Below, in pieces: positions 10,414-21,575 of a stretch of 64,000 nt of DNA. Each line of letters begins with the position of its first letter. Positions within the stretch are counted from its first letter, which is position 1. A program made the position numbers and the translations under genes. Under the pieces are notes generated by a model. That model did not search any database. It was given only the letters and a program-made list of their open reading frames with translations, and had not been told where the DNA came from. This DNA comes from Blastobasis lacticolella (Eukaryota; Arthropoda; Insecta; Lepidoptera; Blastobasidae), in the NCBI GenBank assembly GCA_905147135.1, contig LR990051.1, positions 16,583,115 to 16,647,114 of the forward strand, in the 5' to 3' direction.

Positions 10414-11240
10414 ATCTAGAACCTTCGATTGGGGACGACTAAATCTAGTCCAATTCAACCCCACTAAGACACAAGTATGCGCGTTCACCGCCAAGAAAAC
10501 TCCATTCGTTGTAGCTCCTCAGTTTCAGGACGCACCGCTTGTCATCTCTAAGAGCATACATATCCTAGGTGTCGACATCTCCAGTGACGTCCAGTTTCGC
10601 AGTCACCTGGAAGAAAAAGTCAAGCTCGCATCTAAAAAGCTGTGTGTTTAACAGATCTAAGCAATTCTTCACGCCGGGGCAACGACTTCTCCTTTGAAAG
10701 GCAAGTCAGACCCCATTTGGAGTATTGCTCTTATCTATGAGCGGGAGCGCTATCAGCTTGGTCCTTGTAACTCGATCCAAAAGCGGGCTGTGAGAATTGT
10801 CGATGATACCATGCTCACAAGTGGTATTGAGCCGCTGAGCCAGCGGAGGGATTTCGCCTCCCTTTGTGTGTTCTACCGCTTGTACAACGGTGTTTGTTCT
10901 GAAGAACTGTTTGACATGATGCCTACAGCAACGTTCTATCATCGCACCGCTCGCCACCGACAGAAAGTTCATCCTCACACCTTGGAACCAAATTGGTCGC
11001 GAACTGTGTGGTTCCAAAGGAACTTTCTCCCACGCACACTAAGGTTGTGGAATGAACTACCTGGAGAGGTTTTCCCTGGAGAGTACATATGCAGTTCTTC
11101 AAGAAAGGGGTTAAATGGATTTTACGGGGTCGGCAACGCGTGGGTGATGCCCCTGGTATTGCAAACGTCCATAGGCTGCGGTGACTGTTCACCATCAGGC
11201 AGGCCGTAAGCTTGTTTGTCACCTTGGTGGTATAAAAAAA

Positions 11241-12335
11241 AACTCCAGTGAAACCTCTCAATTTTATTAAATAGGTAGAGAAGAGTTGGCATACACTGAG
11301 CCAATCGCTTTATCTATGCTCAAAAAAGTATAAGGTAAGGCTATTGTCATAGATCGATGGGATATTTATCTCGTTATAGTACTGGGGCTTAAAACGTGTA
11401 ATAATCTCTTTCTATCTATGTTGACGCAACGACCCAAAATGAGTATTTTCCTCCGACACTAAGATGCTCCATTCTACTCTGTGCTGTGCCAAAACTTGCA
11501 AACTTAAGAGGAGTTATAAAATATAAATCAAATAAATATTAAGGGCAATTTATTTGTTGAAGAAATGGGGAAACGCGAAATTAGCAAACTGCTTTTCTAA
11601 TTCCGTGCTCCAGGGTTGATTAAAGCGCGCCCCATTAATTTCAGTAAAGGTGACTGACCAATAATAAAGATAATTCCAGTACTTCTTTCTTTTTAGCCAT
11701 GTTCAGCCATCTAAAACATAAAAGATTTTTAAATATATTTTACAGAGTTCTTACCGGGTACCGACGACCCAGTCGATTCGTGACAATATCCAGTAATATG
11801 TTAACCAAGCTACACAATATGAAACACGTGAAATATATTCATAAAAATTCTGATAACATAATAAGCTATAGCATTTTCATTGATCATAATACCGCGCTCT
11901 TGGGCGCGGAATTGTCAAACTCGATTACCTATTTTACTACCCTTGCATAATACAGCAATATTAATTGTGTGTCCAAAATTGTTTCTCATAAATATAAACC
12001 CCATAAAATATTTACATTTCAAATGTACAGGTTCAATATGTTACTACACTATAAAATTATCAAAATCACCCGCGAAATTATAAGGAAATAAATGAATAAA
12101 TAAATAAAATAAGGAGTTGGCGTAAAAACTTACGTAACGTGTCGTCTTTCGAAGACCGTTCCGAAAGGGATGCCTGAGCTTAGGGAAGCAGAAAGGTATT
12201 GGGCAAGGATAAAATAGCACTGTGATTCGCAACTTGTGTTATTCACAGTCGAGGAATTATCTACGGCGCGGTACATGCCAACTCTCCTCTACCTATATGG
12301 CTTTGGGTTAACTTTTTAATAAATAAAATAATAAT
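11241..12335. other. Intergenic stretch, nothing recognised
   Basis: AT-rich. Open frames at 11699-11950 and 11880-12083 have no recognisable domain and overlap in different frames. No repeat family found elsewhere in the window is seen here. Confidence 0.4.
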
Positions 12336-12422
12336 CATCTTGGCGTTAATGTCCCGGTTGCACACTCCCGCACGAGGGCCCAGGGTCCGCCTTGACCATG
12401 ATACAGAATTTAGCAGATCAGG
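12336..12422 (-). repeat. SINE1 3' end fragment
   Basis: Reads 'catcttggcgttaatgtccc', 'gcacgagggcccagggtccg' and 'ccttgaccatgat'. This is the reverse complement of the 3' third of the full SINE1 at 39328-39655. Confidence 0.7.
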
Positions 12423-12585
12423 TGATTCATAAATAATATGGTAATGAATTGCGAAAGTCCAGCCCAAATCCAGTAAGCTCACGTGACGTCCACTGGTTTT
12501 ATTTTAACTTATTATCTGGCTTGGACGTTCTATTGGTTTTTTTTCTAACAGACACGTTTACTCGTACAAATGCCTTCGACTTAGT

Positions 12586-13035
12586 ATGGCCGCATGCATT
12601 ACATATGATACAAGGACGTGGGATTGCGGTTTGAATTTTGTCTTAAGTAATGAAGAGATAGTCCACGTGCAAAGCATAACTTACAAAAACCTACACAGAC
12701 TACACGAAGTAGTTACAGAGACTGCACTAAAAAGTAACCACCCTCACGCTTTTCAAGAAGGTACGATCCTTAAAAAACATCCATCAAAGATGTACCAATA
12801 TGGGTCAGGAATTCACCAAATTCCCATAAGCCAACGGTCCCTCTCGTGCCGTAAATATTTGTGGACAAAAGTTGTGTTGTTTCAGGACCCCATACAGGAA
12901 GATTGTAGTTGGCGAACTGAGTATTATGGCAGCTACCGATATGAAGCCATCTTACTCATATTATACGGGTTCTGGGGCTTGTTTTTTAACCACTCGCCTC
13001 GAGTTGAACGGTTTTCAACTAGATTTTCAATTTGA
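12586..13035 (+). other. Unrecognised 149-codon open frame
   Basis: This is the longest open frame between 11 and 21 kb. It has no catalytic motif, signal peptide or repeat that I recognise. A second frame (12872-13057) is open over its 3' half, so a frameshifted relic is possible. No SINE or LINE tail follows directly. It could be a chance open frame, a relic exon or part of an unknown element. Confidence 0.2.
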
Positions 13036-13564
13036 AAAAATAGTTTTTTATGCATAATGCTGATATTTCCTATTTTTAAGACTAGTGTCCCTCAAACGCG
13101 CTCTATTCAAATGTAGTTTAATATTACGTTAAAAATGACTATGGAATTTTGTAGACGTGATCGAGAAACCAATATCCATGCTTGTAGTTTGTCAGATTTT
13201 TGTTAAAATATATCGTTTCAAAGTATCATGGAAATCTTACGAGGTATAAAAAATAACACAAAAGTGATATCGAAAAAAATAGAGGTAGATATAACTAACC
13301 TACCTAATTTAATAGATTATCGTTATAAACGCATGAATGTGAATTGAAGTAGCTTTTTGTTTGCGACTTCTCCCGCGTAAAATTCGGTTACTAAGTTCCA
13401 GACCCGTGGGAACCATATTGAAATTCGGAAAAAAACTATAGCTCATGCTACTCGCTGATATTGTAGCTTTCTATAGGTTTCTATAAGTTACAAGAGTGCC
13501 GCCTTCGACAGTACGGCAACGTTTTGCGTAAACCGGCAAATTATGTGGTAAACAGATGCCACCC

Positions 13565-13760
13565 CCGCCAGGCACGGGTAGGAGAGGCCGGCCCTAGAAG
13601 CGATGGCTTGACGTCGTTAAAAGTGACATGCCAACGGACTCACGACTAAGGATGCCGTAGACCGAGCAAAGTGGACTGAGAAAAGGAGGAAGGCGGATCA
13701 TAGGCCCCCGCGTGTTGCATGGAAGCGCAACCGGGATTTAACGCTAAGATGATGATAATA
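13565..13760 (+). mobile_element. RTE-type LINE 3' terminus
   Basis: Translation near 13580-13640 gives GRGRPRRRWLDVVKSDMP, followed by a region ending near 'agcaaagtggactgaga'. This matches the C-terminal GRP..RWLD...D pattern of RTE-type LINE proteins. The element ends 'gcgcaaccgggatttaacgc' and 'taagatgatgata'. That 3' end is very like the tail of SINE1. Confidence 0.65.
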
Positions 13761-14975
13761 TAGGTAAAATAATTTTTAAAATTAGTTAAGTAGTTTTTGA
13801 TTTTACCAGATTTTTACAAATAAACTAATCTTTTCTCTTTTTAATATTATTAGATACTTATAAGCCTGAAAGATCAAACGACAAAATCAAACATCATCTG
13901 ACTAAGAGAAATTAATCAACGCCCGTGGGTCGCAACGTAAATATTTTCTCTATGCCGTGGGCAGACCACAGAGGTCTATGTATTCACTTAACATCTGTAT
14001 ATTATTTATATGTATACCAACCTGTGTGTCACAATAAAAGTATTTGAATTTGAATTTGTAGTAGTAGTTACCTTTCTAACTTTTACCCTCAGGTGGTAGT
14101 CGTGTGTGGGTATATTGAACAGAAATTGTTGACGTTAGCATTTCCCACTAGTGCGGGTAGGGTAAATAAATACAGAGTCTGTTTGTCCCACTAGTTGCCT
14201 CCGACTTGCAAACAAAGTTCCTTAAGTCAGTATCGGGGCATAGGAAGTGAAGTATAAATTCTTGGGGAACATTATTTATTTTCTCTAGTCTGGAATGTGT
14301 TTCTTAAGGAAAGACTTTATTTACTATTTGTAGGTATTTATTCGCCGTGAAATATACGAGTGTTTTCTTTTTCTACGCTCTGTCTAATAATAACTCCTAA
14401 GAATTTTTTGACTGAATGTTTCTGAACAAAGTCCCACGCGGTTCTCTGGGAAGTATAAATAAAAAGGTAGATTCCTCCCACGCAAAATGTATCTACTACC
14501 TACCACCACTAATCCTTATAGTGGGTAACCTTTTTCATCCTCTTGTGTTACAAAATATAAGTAAATATATTCCATGAGTTTGCAACTATAAGGTTAATAA
14601 GTAAGTAATCCCATCCAAATGATTGTGATTATATTCTCAGCGGCATTAGGTATTTAAGTACCTACCTACTAACTAATACACTATTTTCATCTCCCTCATA
14701 TTTAACTTATTCTTCATAAGAAGCCATCTCCTAACGGAGGTCGGCGATAATTAGGACTATCTTCACTTTCTAAGACTCAGTCTCTAAGACTGCGACCCGA
14801 AATAAGGACCTAGTAGTCATCCCAAATAAGTCTTTGAGATTAGCCAGGTAGTCCGTCTTCGGTCAGGTGGTCTGCGGCCTTATTTTACCCTGAATTATTA
14901 GCTGCAAGATAAAGATTTAATTTAGGTTTTGAATCGACTTTAATGGTCTCTACTTTACTCACTTACCTATTATCA
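13761..14975. other. Intergenic stretch with a LINE-tail-like segment near 14 kb
   Basis: At about 13975-14060 the text 'ctgtgtgtcacaataaaag' then 'tatttgaatttgaatttg' resembles a LINE 3' UTR with a short simple tail. The rest is AT-rich with TACCTA simple sequence, and no gene is seen. Confidence 0.4.
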
Positions 14976-15218
14976 CCACGGCCCATAACAATCTACTGCA
15001 GGATATAGGGCCTCTCCCACAAAAGGGGAGGTTATCGCCATAATTTCCGTGTTTGGCAAGCGGGTTGGAGGTCCAAGTGTCATAAATACAACAATGGGAA
15101 AAGCTTCTGCCCATTTTCCAGCCTACGGAGACTCTAGATCTTTTGCCTCGAAAACATTAGTCGCCTTGGGGTTGGTGCTATTCTGCTCTGCCACACGGCC
15201 AACCTCTATTATGCTATA
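14976..15218 (-). repeat. Retroposon family B copy
   Basis: On the + strand it reads 'cacggcccataacaatctac', 'ggcctctcccacaaaagggg' and 'aagcgggttggaggtc', ending 'tctgccacacggcca'. This is the reverse complement of the family B sense strand. Most of the 3' (GAT)n is lost. Confidence 0.7.
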
Positions 15219-16204
15219 TTACTATACCTACATAAATTCTAAACGCAATTCAGACGGTCAAATATTGTGCTCCATAACTACATCGAATGCCGTCTCCACC
15301 TGCTGTAATGTGACTTACAATTGAAAGAAACACCCCCACAGACCCTAAACAACAATGGCGAGGAACAAAACAATTTACAGTTTCCACCAGCATTACAGCT
15401 CGCCCGTGCACCGAGTTTTATTTCTCAGGCGGCACAAAAGACAAGTTAGGAAACCAATTTCACTATATCGAATAAAACATTAAAAGTAATAACTCGCCTG
15501 ACCGAGCGGGGTAACTTCCCGCCTTTACTCCAAGTGCTTGCAAAGGCCGAGAATTTAAGTTGGCGGGAAAACGTTCGCAGGATAACTTTCGTGCAGGTGT
15601 GAGGGGGTATGTGCCTCTAGCGAAGTTCTTCTAGAGGTAACCGCCATTTTGCATTGCGTCACATGGCATTTTACGTGAGTCCATAGTACTGTCGTAATAG
15701 TATCTGATTTGGTATTGTATTTTCAGCGATCTCACGGTTTAAGCCCACAGTTTTTTATCCAACTTATGCTCTTTATGTACGAGATACATAGTATAATCTA
15801 TACATAATATAAAACAGTGGATATGACAGCGGATAGGGATGAACGGAGAAAGAAAACATACTGTGCCGACCCCAAATGAAATGAAATGAATGGGATAAGA
15901 GCAGGCAATTGATGATGAGTATAAAACAAATCGCTTCCCGTCGTCTGTCCCTATGTATGTATGTATATCTATGTACGATTAGTAAAATAGTGGTAAATAC
16001 TTACTTTATTTACAGCTTCACAAACCATTTAGTCCATAACATGCAAAAAACGTTGTCAAAGTCAACAAGCGGTCAGAGTGTAGCGAATGAAGCTCGAAAA
16101 TGTGAACTATGGCTGTCTAGTGCAGTCGGTGAAGCTCTCGCCAACCAACACCAACTCTCAATGCATGAATGCAAAACTCTTAATGCAAGCGTCAAAATAT
16201 TACT
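15219..16204. other. Intergenic stretch; Helitron-like fragment at about 15915-15975
   Basis: The text 'gagtataaaacaaatcgctt' followed by 'gtctgtccctatgtatgtat' matches the left part of the repeat at 340-400. A 101-codon open frame at 15909-16214 overlaps this repeat and is not called as a gene. Confidence 0.4.
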
Positions 16205-16385
16205 GAATGTGTAACCATGATCCAATCTGGTCACGTTACTCTGGTAGCAGAGTCACGGAAATCAGATGGTAGAGGTTACTCCACTGTAATTATCTGATCT
16301 GCCATATCCTGGATCATGGTCAAGGCGGATTCTGGGCCCTCGTGCGCGAGAGCACAACCGGGACATTTACGCCAAGATTATTAAT
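16205..16385 (+). repeat. SINE1 copy, 5'-truncated
   Basis: Begins 'gtgtaaccatgatccaatct', contains 'tggatcatggtcaaggcgg' and 'gggccctcgtgcgcgagagc', and ends 'gacatttacgccaagatt'. The tRNA-like head is missing. Confidence 0.8.
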
Positions 16386-17190
16386 ACTTCATAGGTACCT
16401 AATAGGTGCCTACTTAAGTGCGAGTGTAAAAATTAAAAAAAAATTAAAGTTCAGTCATCTAGGCCATGTATACTGCTGTCCCTGCTGTACATCTGCTAGG
16501 ACACGCACAACACACGACGGTCTGTCATGTACTCGTACCGCAGGCCGAATCTCCAGACATGCGGCAATCAATGACGTCATCTGAAAGGCGATTGTCACCG
16601 TCCCCGTACCGAGCGTATTAGAGCTGAATGGTACCGTATAGAAGACAGAGTTAGGTCGATTAACCAAAACCAGTATAAAAGGCGAGCTTAGATTGCTATG
16701 CGGTGGGCAAAATACATGCTATGCTATAATATAAATAAAAATACAAAATACTATTTCGCATGTAGGTATTTAAAATGGGAAATACAATATATTTTTAGGT
16801 CGTGTAGTTGAAATATAACATAAAAATACAGTAAGTATTTTAAATATTTGTATATAAAATACTTATGTTAAAGCATTAGCAAAAAGTTATAGACAAAAAA
16901 CCCAGAATCGCCAGCAACGAAATGAATAAAAATGGGTTCAGTACAGTAAAATCATTATGTTTTAAAAAAATCAGCCCTCTAACCCATGTACTATAGAAGT
17001 TATTATACTGTATGAGAGTAATGTAATAGTATTGATTTTTCTTGATTTTTATTTTATCAATATCACTTTATTAAATGATAATACTTCTTTTACCCTCTAA
17101 TACATATTTTAATACTTCGTAATGACATTTTTATTCTATTCCATTTATCTATACCTATGTAAAAATCAATTGTAGTGCGATAGTCTTGCT
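16386..17190. other. Intergenic stretch, nothing recognised
   Basis: AT-rich, with short opposing open frames at 16342-16584 and 16455-16667 that partly overlap the SINE. No gene is seen. Confidence 0.4.
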
Positions 17191-17335
17191 AAAACTCGAA
17201 AACGACTAGACCGATTTGAATAATTATTTTTTGTTTTGTTCGCTATAATATTGGAATGCCTTAAACTCCAAACTCCAACAAAACAAAAGAATTATTCAAA
17301 TCTGTCCCACCGTTTTCGAGTTATAGCGAGTTTAA
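17191..17335. mobile_element. Foldback/MITE-like element (about 140 bp)
   Basis: The left arm 'aaaactcgaaaacgactaga' continues 'ccgatttgaataatta'. It is mirrored by the right arm 'gaattattcaaatctgtccc' then 'accgttttcgagttatag'. The arms are about 45 bp with a few mismatches, and the inner ends 'tttttgttttgtt' and 'aacaaaacaaaa' also pair. Confidence 0.65.
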
Positions 17336-18107
17336 ACGAAGAGTAATTGATTTTTTGTATGGAGATTGTATCATTTATAAACAAAATATCTAGTATAAAA
17401 CATCGATTTTGCAGTAAATTATTATCTATGTTTGATGTATATATTATGAATATTATAACGGCATATTTAAAGTTTCTGGCGACTCTGGTTTTATTTTTAG
17501 CCAAGATCTGTAAAAGTATTTGAAATACTTAGTAAGTATTTGAAATTCTGACTACAAAATACCCCAGCGTCAGGAATTTGAAATACCAAATAAGTAATTG
17601 AATTACAAACACCAAATATGTATTTGTATTTGATTACGTATTTTAATTTCAAGTAATTCAAATACTGCCCAACCCTGTCTATGCGGGTTTTACAGAGACG
17701 CTAGCTCATCTTATACTGGTTGTGAGGTAGGCCGATATGCTATCTTCTCTACGTAATGACGGCAAGAGGTCAGGGGGCCCGTTCTCGCGCTCTGATATCT
17801 CGATTTCGACATTATCTCTTGCCACAAATCTCTATTAAAAATGACACTTATTTCCGGCGCAAACAATTATTTTTCTCAACGGTCTTCGACACTAAAAGAT
17901 TGTTGGTGATTAGTTGTTTTTAGTGACATTCTATTACAGCGGGGCTATTGGCTAACTCAGTTGACAACTGTATTTGACACTAGATAATTCTACACCACGT
18001 CATCTACGTTGAAAACTGGCAATACCGTCTACCAAATTAGAGTAATGTCAGAATTTATGTCAAATTCAGTTGTCCACTGAGATAGCCGATAGGCCTTCAG
18101 ATAGGTA
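17336..18107. other. Intergenic stretch, nothing recognised
   Basis: AT-rich, with a run of diverged 'tatttgaaata'-like words near 17510-17670. No gene is seen. Confidence 0.4.
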
Positions 18108-18262
18108 TGTGGCTTGGCCGTGTGGTGTCCGGCAGAGTACAATAGCAGCAACCCCTTACATTACAACCGTGGGTGCCGTACAAGACAACTAATATTTCCC
18201 GAGGCAAAAGATCTAAGATCTCCGTAGGGGTTTTCCATTGTTATATGCACAACACTTCGATC
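18108..18262 (+). repeat. Retroposon family B fragment
   Basis: Contains 'ggccgtgtggtgtccggcag', 'cttacattacaaccgtgggtg', 'caagacaactaatatt' and 'cgaggcaaaagatcta', then 'ccattgttatatgcaca' and 'cgatctccaacacgcctgc'. The 3' tail is missing. Confidence 0.65.
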
Positions 18263-18494
18263 TCCAACACGCCTGCTAAGCGTGGAGTCTAATGTGAATC
18301 CGTATTAGTCCGTGGTATTTTTGTCTGTAGTATAGGCGTATCTTTCAGTTCATTATCTTTTTCTTTGTTTTTTGTATGGGAGGCATAGACAAAGCCACAG
18401 ACTAATTCGTCAACCTGTCAAATTGAAGCCGATGTCGATCGATGTCGATGCATTGGCTCCATAGCCGATGCCACTGGGCAGGCTAGGCTCAAAT

Positions 18495-18695
18495 CTAGCC
18501 TCTTCTAGGCGCTTAGCAAGCCACCTGTCAGTGCCACCGACCAGCTACGCACTTGTGGGTACCGCTTTCCTCAAACTTTGGCGTTAGCTTCGTTGCTCGT
18601 TAATCCAATAGGCGATTATCTAGCCTCTACTAGGCGCTAAGCAACCACGCGTCATCGCCACCGACCAGCAACGCACTTGTGAGTACTGCTTACCG
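18495..18695 (+). repeat. Diverged direct duplication, about 73-bp units
   Basis: Unit 1 starts at 18495 ('ctagcctcttctaggcgc') and unit 2 at 18620 ('ctagcctctactaggcgc'). Both continue through 'gccaccgaccagc', 'acgcacttgtg' and 'gctt'. The period is about 125 bp. No coding capacity is evident. Confidence 0.65.
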
Positions 18696-18699
18696 AAAC

Positions 18700-20499
18700 C
18701 TCTAAGTTTTCTTATCAAAATCGATTACTCCGTCTCCATGACCATGCCTTATTGCCATGCCGCAGCGATCCCTAACTCCGCACCCAGCGGTTTACAATGT
18801 TCCTCGGGGCGTTTTCAAAACGAACGCGAAAATCCGCCTCGAGCCCGCAAAAAATTCGGATATGCCGGATATTGGAATTCGGATACACAGCGGATATAAC
18901 ACACGCCTCTTACAGCCCTATTCAATATCAACGTCGCGTAGCAATATGTCCTATGGGTAGGGTATGGCTCTAAAACATATTTTACGGAGGCACAAGCGAT
19001 CCGGACGGGCCGTAGCGGAGTTTACGAGCCGACTATCGCGTTAAATGCGTCTATACGATCTAATTTGGATGTGGAGAGATCCCAGATAAGTGTAGGTCGT
19101 AGACACACTGCTCTATGTCTATTCTAGCTTTTGGAGTGCTAACCAGAATAAGTATTTATGAATGGAGTAGGTTCTTTTGTAATCCTTTATAGTATTGGAG
19201 CTAGATGATGTTGTCTGCTTCAATTTAAGTATGTATATACAATTTACTGACGTTCCCTCCCGTAACCATGGCACAGATTTACGTTGAATTATGCGATGAA
19301 AGTAAGCAAATGTAGGTGTTTTAAATTATTATGTTTATTAAAATGTCCCCAAAATATTGAAATGTATAAATTCAAGTCAAAATTTTTATTCAGTTTAGGC
19401 TATAAATTACACTTATGAATGACGAACAAAGAAAACAGAAATTACATAACATAAATGTAATTACTTATTTTGGGAATGTTTTAAATATTATTATTTATAA
19501 AATGTCAAGTAAATTTAATGTCAGAAAACAAACAACATAGAAAACAGGCATAGCCCAGAAAAAAAGTAAGCAAGCAAAAGTTTGTCGTAAACTGTTTTTT
19601 TCAATTTCGAATTTTTGCAGACTCGAGCTCCCCTATCCCATAAGATATTAACAATTTGATTGATACCATCGTCACGTATCCATCAATCTTCAAAGCAAAA
19701 ACATCCCTCCGTTTTACCTTATACCCCTCAGAGGATGTTATTATTAAAAACATGGAAGCTACCCCCTTTGCACCCCCTTATATGCAAAAGCATAAATCCG
19801 AGACGGCATACTAATTTCTTCAGCGAAACATTGGCCCATTGCGTGCATCTATAACCGTTACTCTAATCTTTATTATAAGTATTTTATCTACATTATCGAC
19901 ATGAGTTTATGGGGTTCGATCCCCTCGAGGGTAATTTTAAAAGTAAAGGGTTGCTACCGGGATGGGAAGTTCGCTGGAATATTATATATTAGAGGCCAGT
20001 TTCGGAGTCGGATATATAATAAGCTTGTAGAACTTGTCGAGCACTTTTTCTTATGGTTTTTTAAGTAACTGAACATATAAAAGATGTTATCAATTTAAGG
20101 AAAAAAAAATCGATATTTACAAATTGTGAAGTCAATTTGTAAATATTGTGTTACAAGTAATCGATCGGATAAATAATGTTTGGATTATTAAAGTGTAATA
20201 TAATGTATGTTCTCCACAATTATTTATTGTGCAATCAGTAATTTAATTATTTTATGAGGTACCTAAATTACTAATACCATTAAACTAAAGGAGAGTGGAT
20301 TCTTTATTATGTTACAAATCACCTGTGTAATATGGTATTTAGTTGTTATTTGTTAGTATTCAGTAGGTAATCGCTTATTATACCTAAACTGTAAATTTTT
20401 TGGACTTACCAAATTTACAAACAAGTACTTATTTTCCAAGTATCCAGGTTTAAATGTGTAGTACTAGAAGAAAGAGAAAAGTAAATCCTTAATAGTTTC
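18700..20499. other. Intergenic stretch; short hairpin at 20115-20152
   Basis: Two short open frames (18757-18960 and 19660-19854) have no recognisable content. Near 19370-19430 'caagtcaaaatttttattc' resembles a reversed LINE tail. 'atatttacaaattg' and 'caatttgtaaatat' around 20115-20152 form a perfect 14-bp hairpin. Nothing else is recognised. Confidence 0.4.
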
Positions 20500-20554
20500 T
20501 CATGTTTTTTTATACCACTTAGGTGACAAACAAGCATACGGCCTGCCTGATGGT
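20500..20554 (-). mobile_element. Jockey-like LINE 3' end fragment (J1), cut by a MITE
   Basis: Reads 'tttttttataccacttaggt', 'gacaaacaagcatacgg' and 'cctgcctgatgg', the reverse complement of the J1 tail. It stops where the MITE at 20555 begins. Confidence 0.7.
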
Positions 20555-20768
20555 ATGATCTGTTTAAACTGACTTGTCTTATTTTGTGAACAAACAATGC
20601 CTAAAATCACGACTTGCCGTATCAATCACGCTATGTATATTGTGTATAGATGTCGAGAATTACATAAGATACACATAGAATGGGAATTTCAACGAATACT
20701 GCGGCACATTATCCATTTAAATACATAATTTTCTTAACCAAATAAGACAAGTCAGTTTGGATAAATAA
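20555..20768. mobile_element. MITE family M1, copy 2
   Basis: The left end is 'atgatctgtttaaactgact' and the right end is 'aagacaagtcagttt', then a decayed terminus. The inner terminal repeats 'aaactgacttgtctta' and 'taagacaagtcagttt' are perfect. The core matches copy 1 at 10178-10386 closely. Like copy 1, it sits inside jockey-like LINE sequence. Confidence 0.75.
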
Positions 20769-21300
20769 TAAGCAGTCACACACAGAAATAAGCCGAGTAT
20801 AGAAAAAAATCATACTTAAACACTTAACTAAAGTATTTGAAAACTTAAACGTCTTTATTGTAGTGTCCTCACTACCCTATTTAATCCTACTACCATCTCT
20901 ATTTATGACGAACGGCTCAAAAGCTATCGCGCGAAATTTATATTATGGACGGTCCGTGCCAGAGATTTTAGAGTTGCTATTTATTGCAGCTTAACTTTAG
21001 TAAACTAAGATTGTTACGATTTCCGATCCGGATTTACACTGACTGTTTATAATTCACCCGGTGATTATTACAATATTACGTTTTGTCGCAACTCAACCGA
21101 TTGTTATATTATGTAAGAGTTACGCTAGGGAAATAAAAGTTTAAACGCTTGATTAAAATTATAAATGCGAAAGTTTGAAAGGGTGTTTAGGAAGAAATAA
21201 GAACAGAAAGAAAGAAAAGTATGTTCAGTACTAGGCAGTACACATCACACTGTAAAGAAAGGCCACTCAGGCCATACTCCGCATACTACACTACTACATG
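20769..21300. other. Upstream region of the GGT-family gene
   Basis: No coding exon or clear core promoter can be assigned. The gene coding exon begins with a splice acceptor at 21575, so a 5' non-coding exon could be here or further upstream. Confidence 0.35.
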
Positions 21301-21304
21301 GTAT

Positions 21305-21508
21305 ACGGCTATGTTTACATGTTTGTTAATCCTTCACGCAAAAACTACTTAATGGATTCCGATGAAATTTGACATCAACATAGCTTATAGGCCAGAATAA
21401 TACATAGGCTAAAAGTTATCCCGAAACTCAATGTGGTTCTCGCATGAACATGTCTGAAAAGTTATAACCAAATTTGACGCGGACGAAGTCACGGGCAAAA
21501 GTTAGTCT
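21305..21508 (+). repeat. Helitron-like (Lep1-type) repeat just upstream of the GGT exon
   Basis: Contains 'cttcacgcaaaaactactta', 'atggattccgatgaaatttg' and 'catagcttatag', and ends 'gacgcggacgaagtcacgggc' followed by 'aaaagttagt'. These blocks are typical of the same family as at 340-536. It lies about 70 bp before the splice acceptor of the downstream gene and contributes a false N-terminal extension to that gene's open frame. Confidence 0.55.
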
Positions 21509-21559
21509 ACTTACAAAATGCTTTAACTCTGTTTTGGAGAAAGTAATGTACTTACATTT

Positions 21560-21575
21560 TACTATGTTGTTACAG
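21560..21575 (+). promoter_or_regulatory. 3' splice site before the GGT coding exon
   Basis: 'actatgttgttacag' followed by 'gtaaaactg' has a pyrimidine-leaning tract and an AG 21 bp before the first plausible ATG. It implies that the preceding intron separates a 5' non-coding (or very short coding) exon from the coding exon. This decides against the open-frame start at 21474. Confidence 0.6.

Larger units (their letters stand above)
9067..11240 (+). pseudogene. Jockey-like LINE reverse transcriptase, shattered copy 2
   Basis: Same family as the copy at 5.64 kb. Segment 1 (9067-9372) encodes SNYRLIAITSLLSKVMERV and SDRQYGFRHCRSAGDLLVYL. A 550-bp insertion follows. Segment 2 (9921-10177) resumes with LDMAKAFDRVWHRG, has an internal deletion and frameshift, and reaches CYVDDSS, where the catalytic motif reads YVDD rather than YADD. 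A 209-bp MITE then interrupts it. Segment 3 (about 10414-11236) encodes VQFNPTKTQVCAFTAK, ILGVDISSDVQFRSHL, VFYRLYNGVCSEELF and LRLWNELPGEVF, then the J1 3' tail with poly(A). It is dead several times over. Confidence 0.88.
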
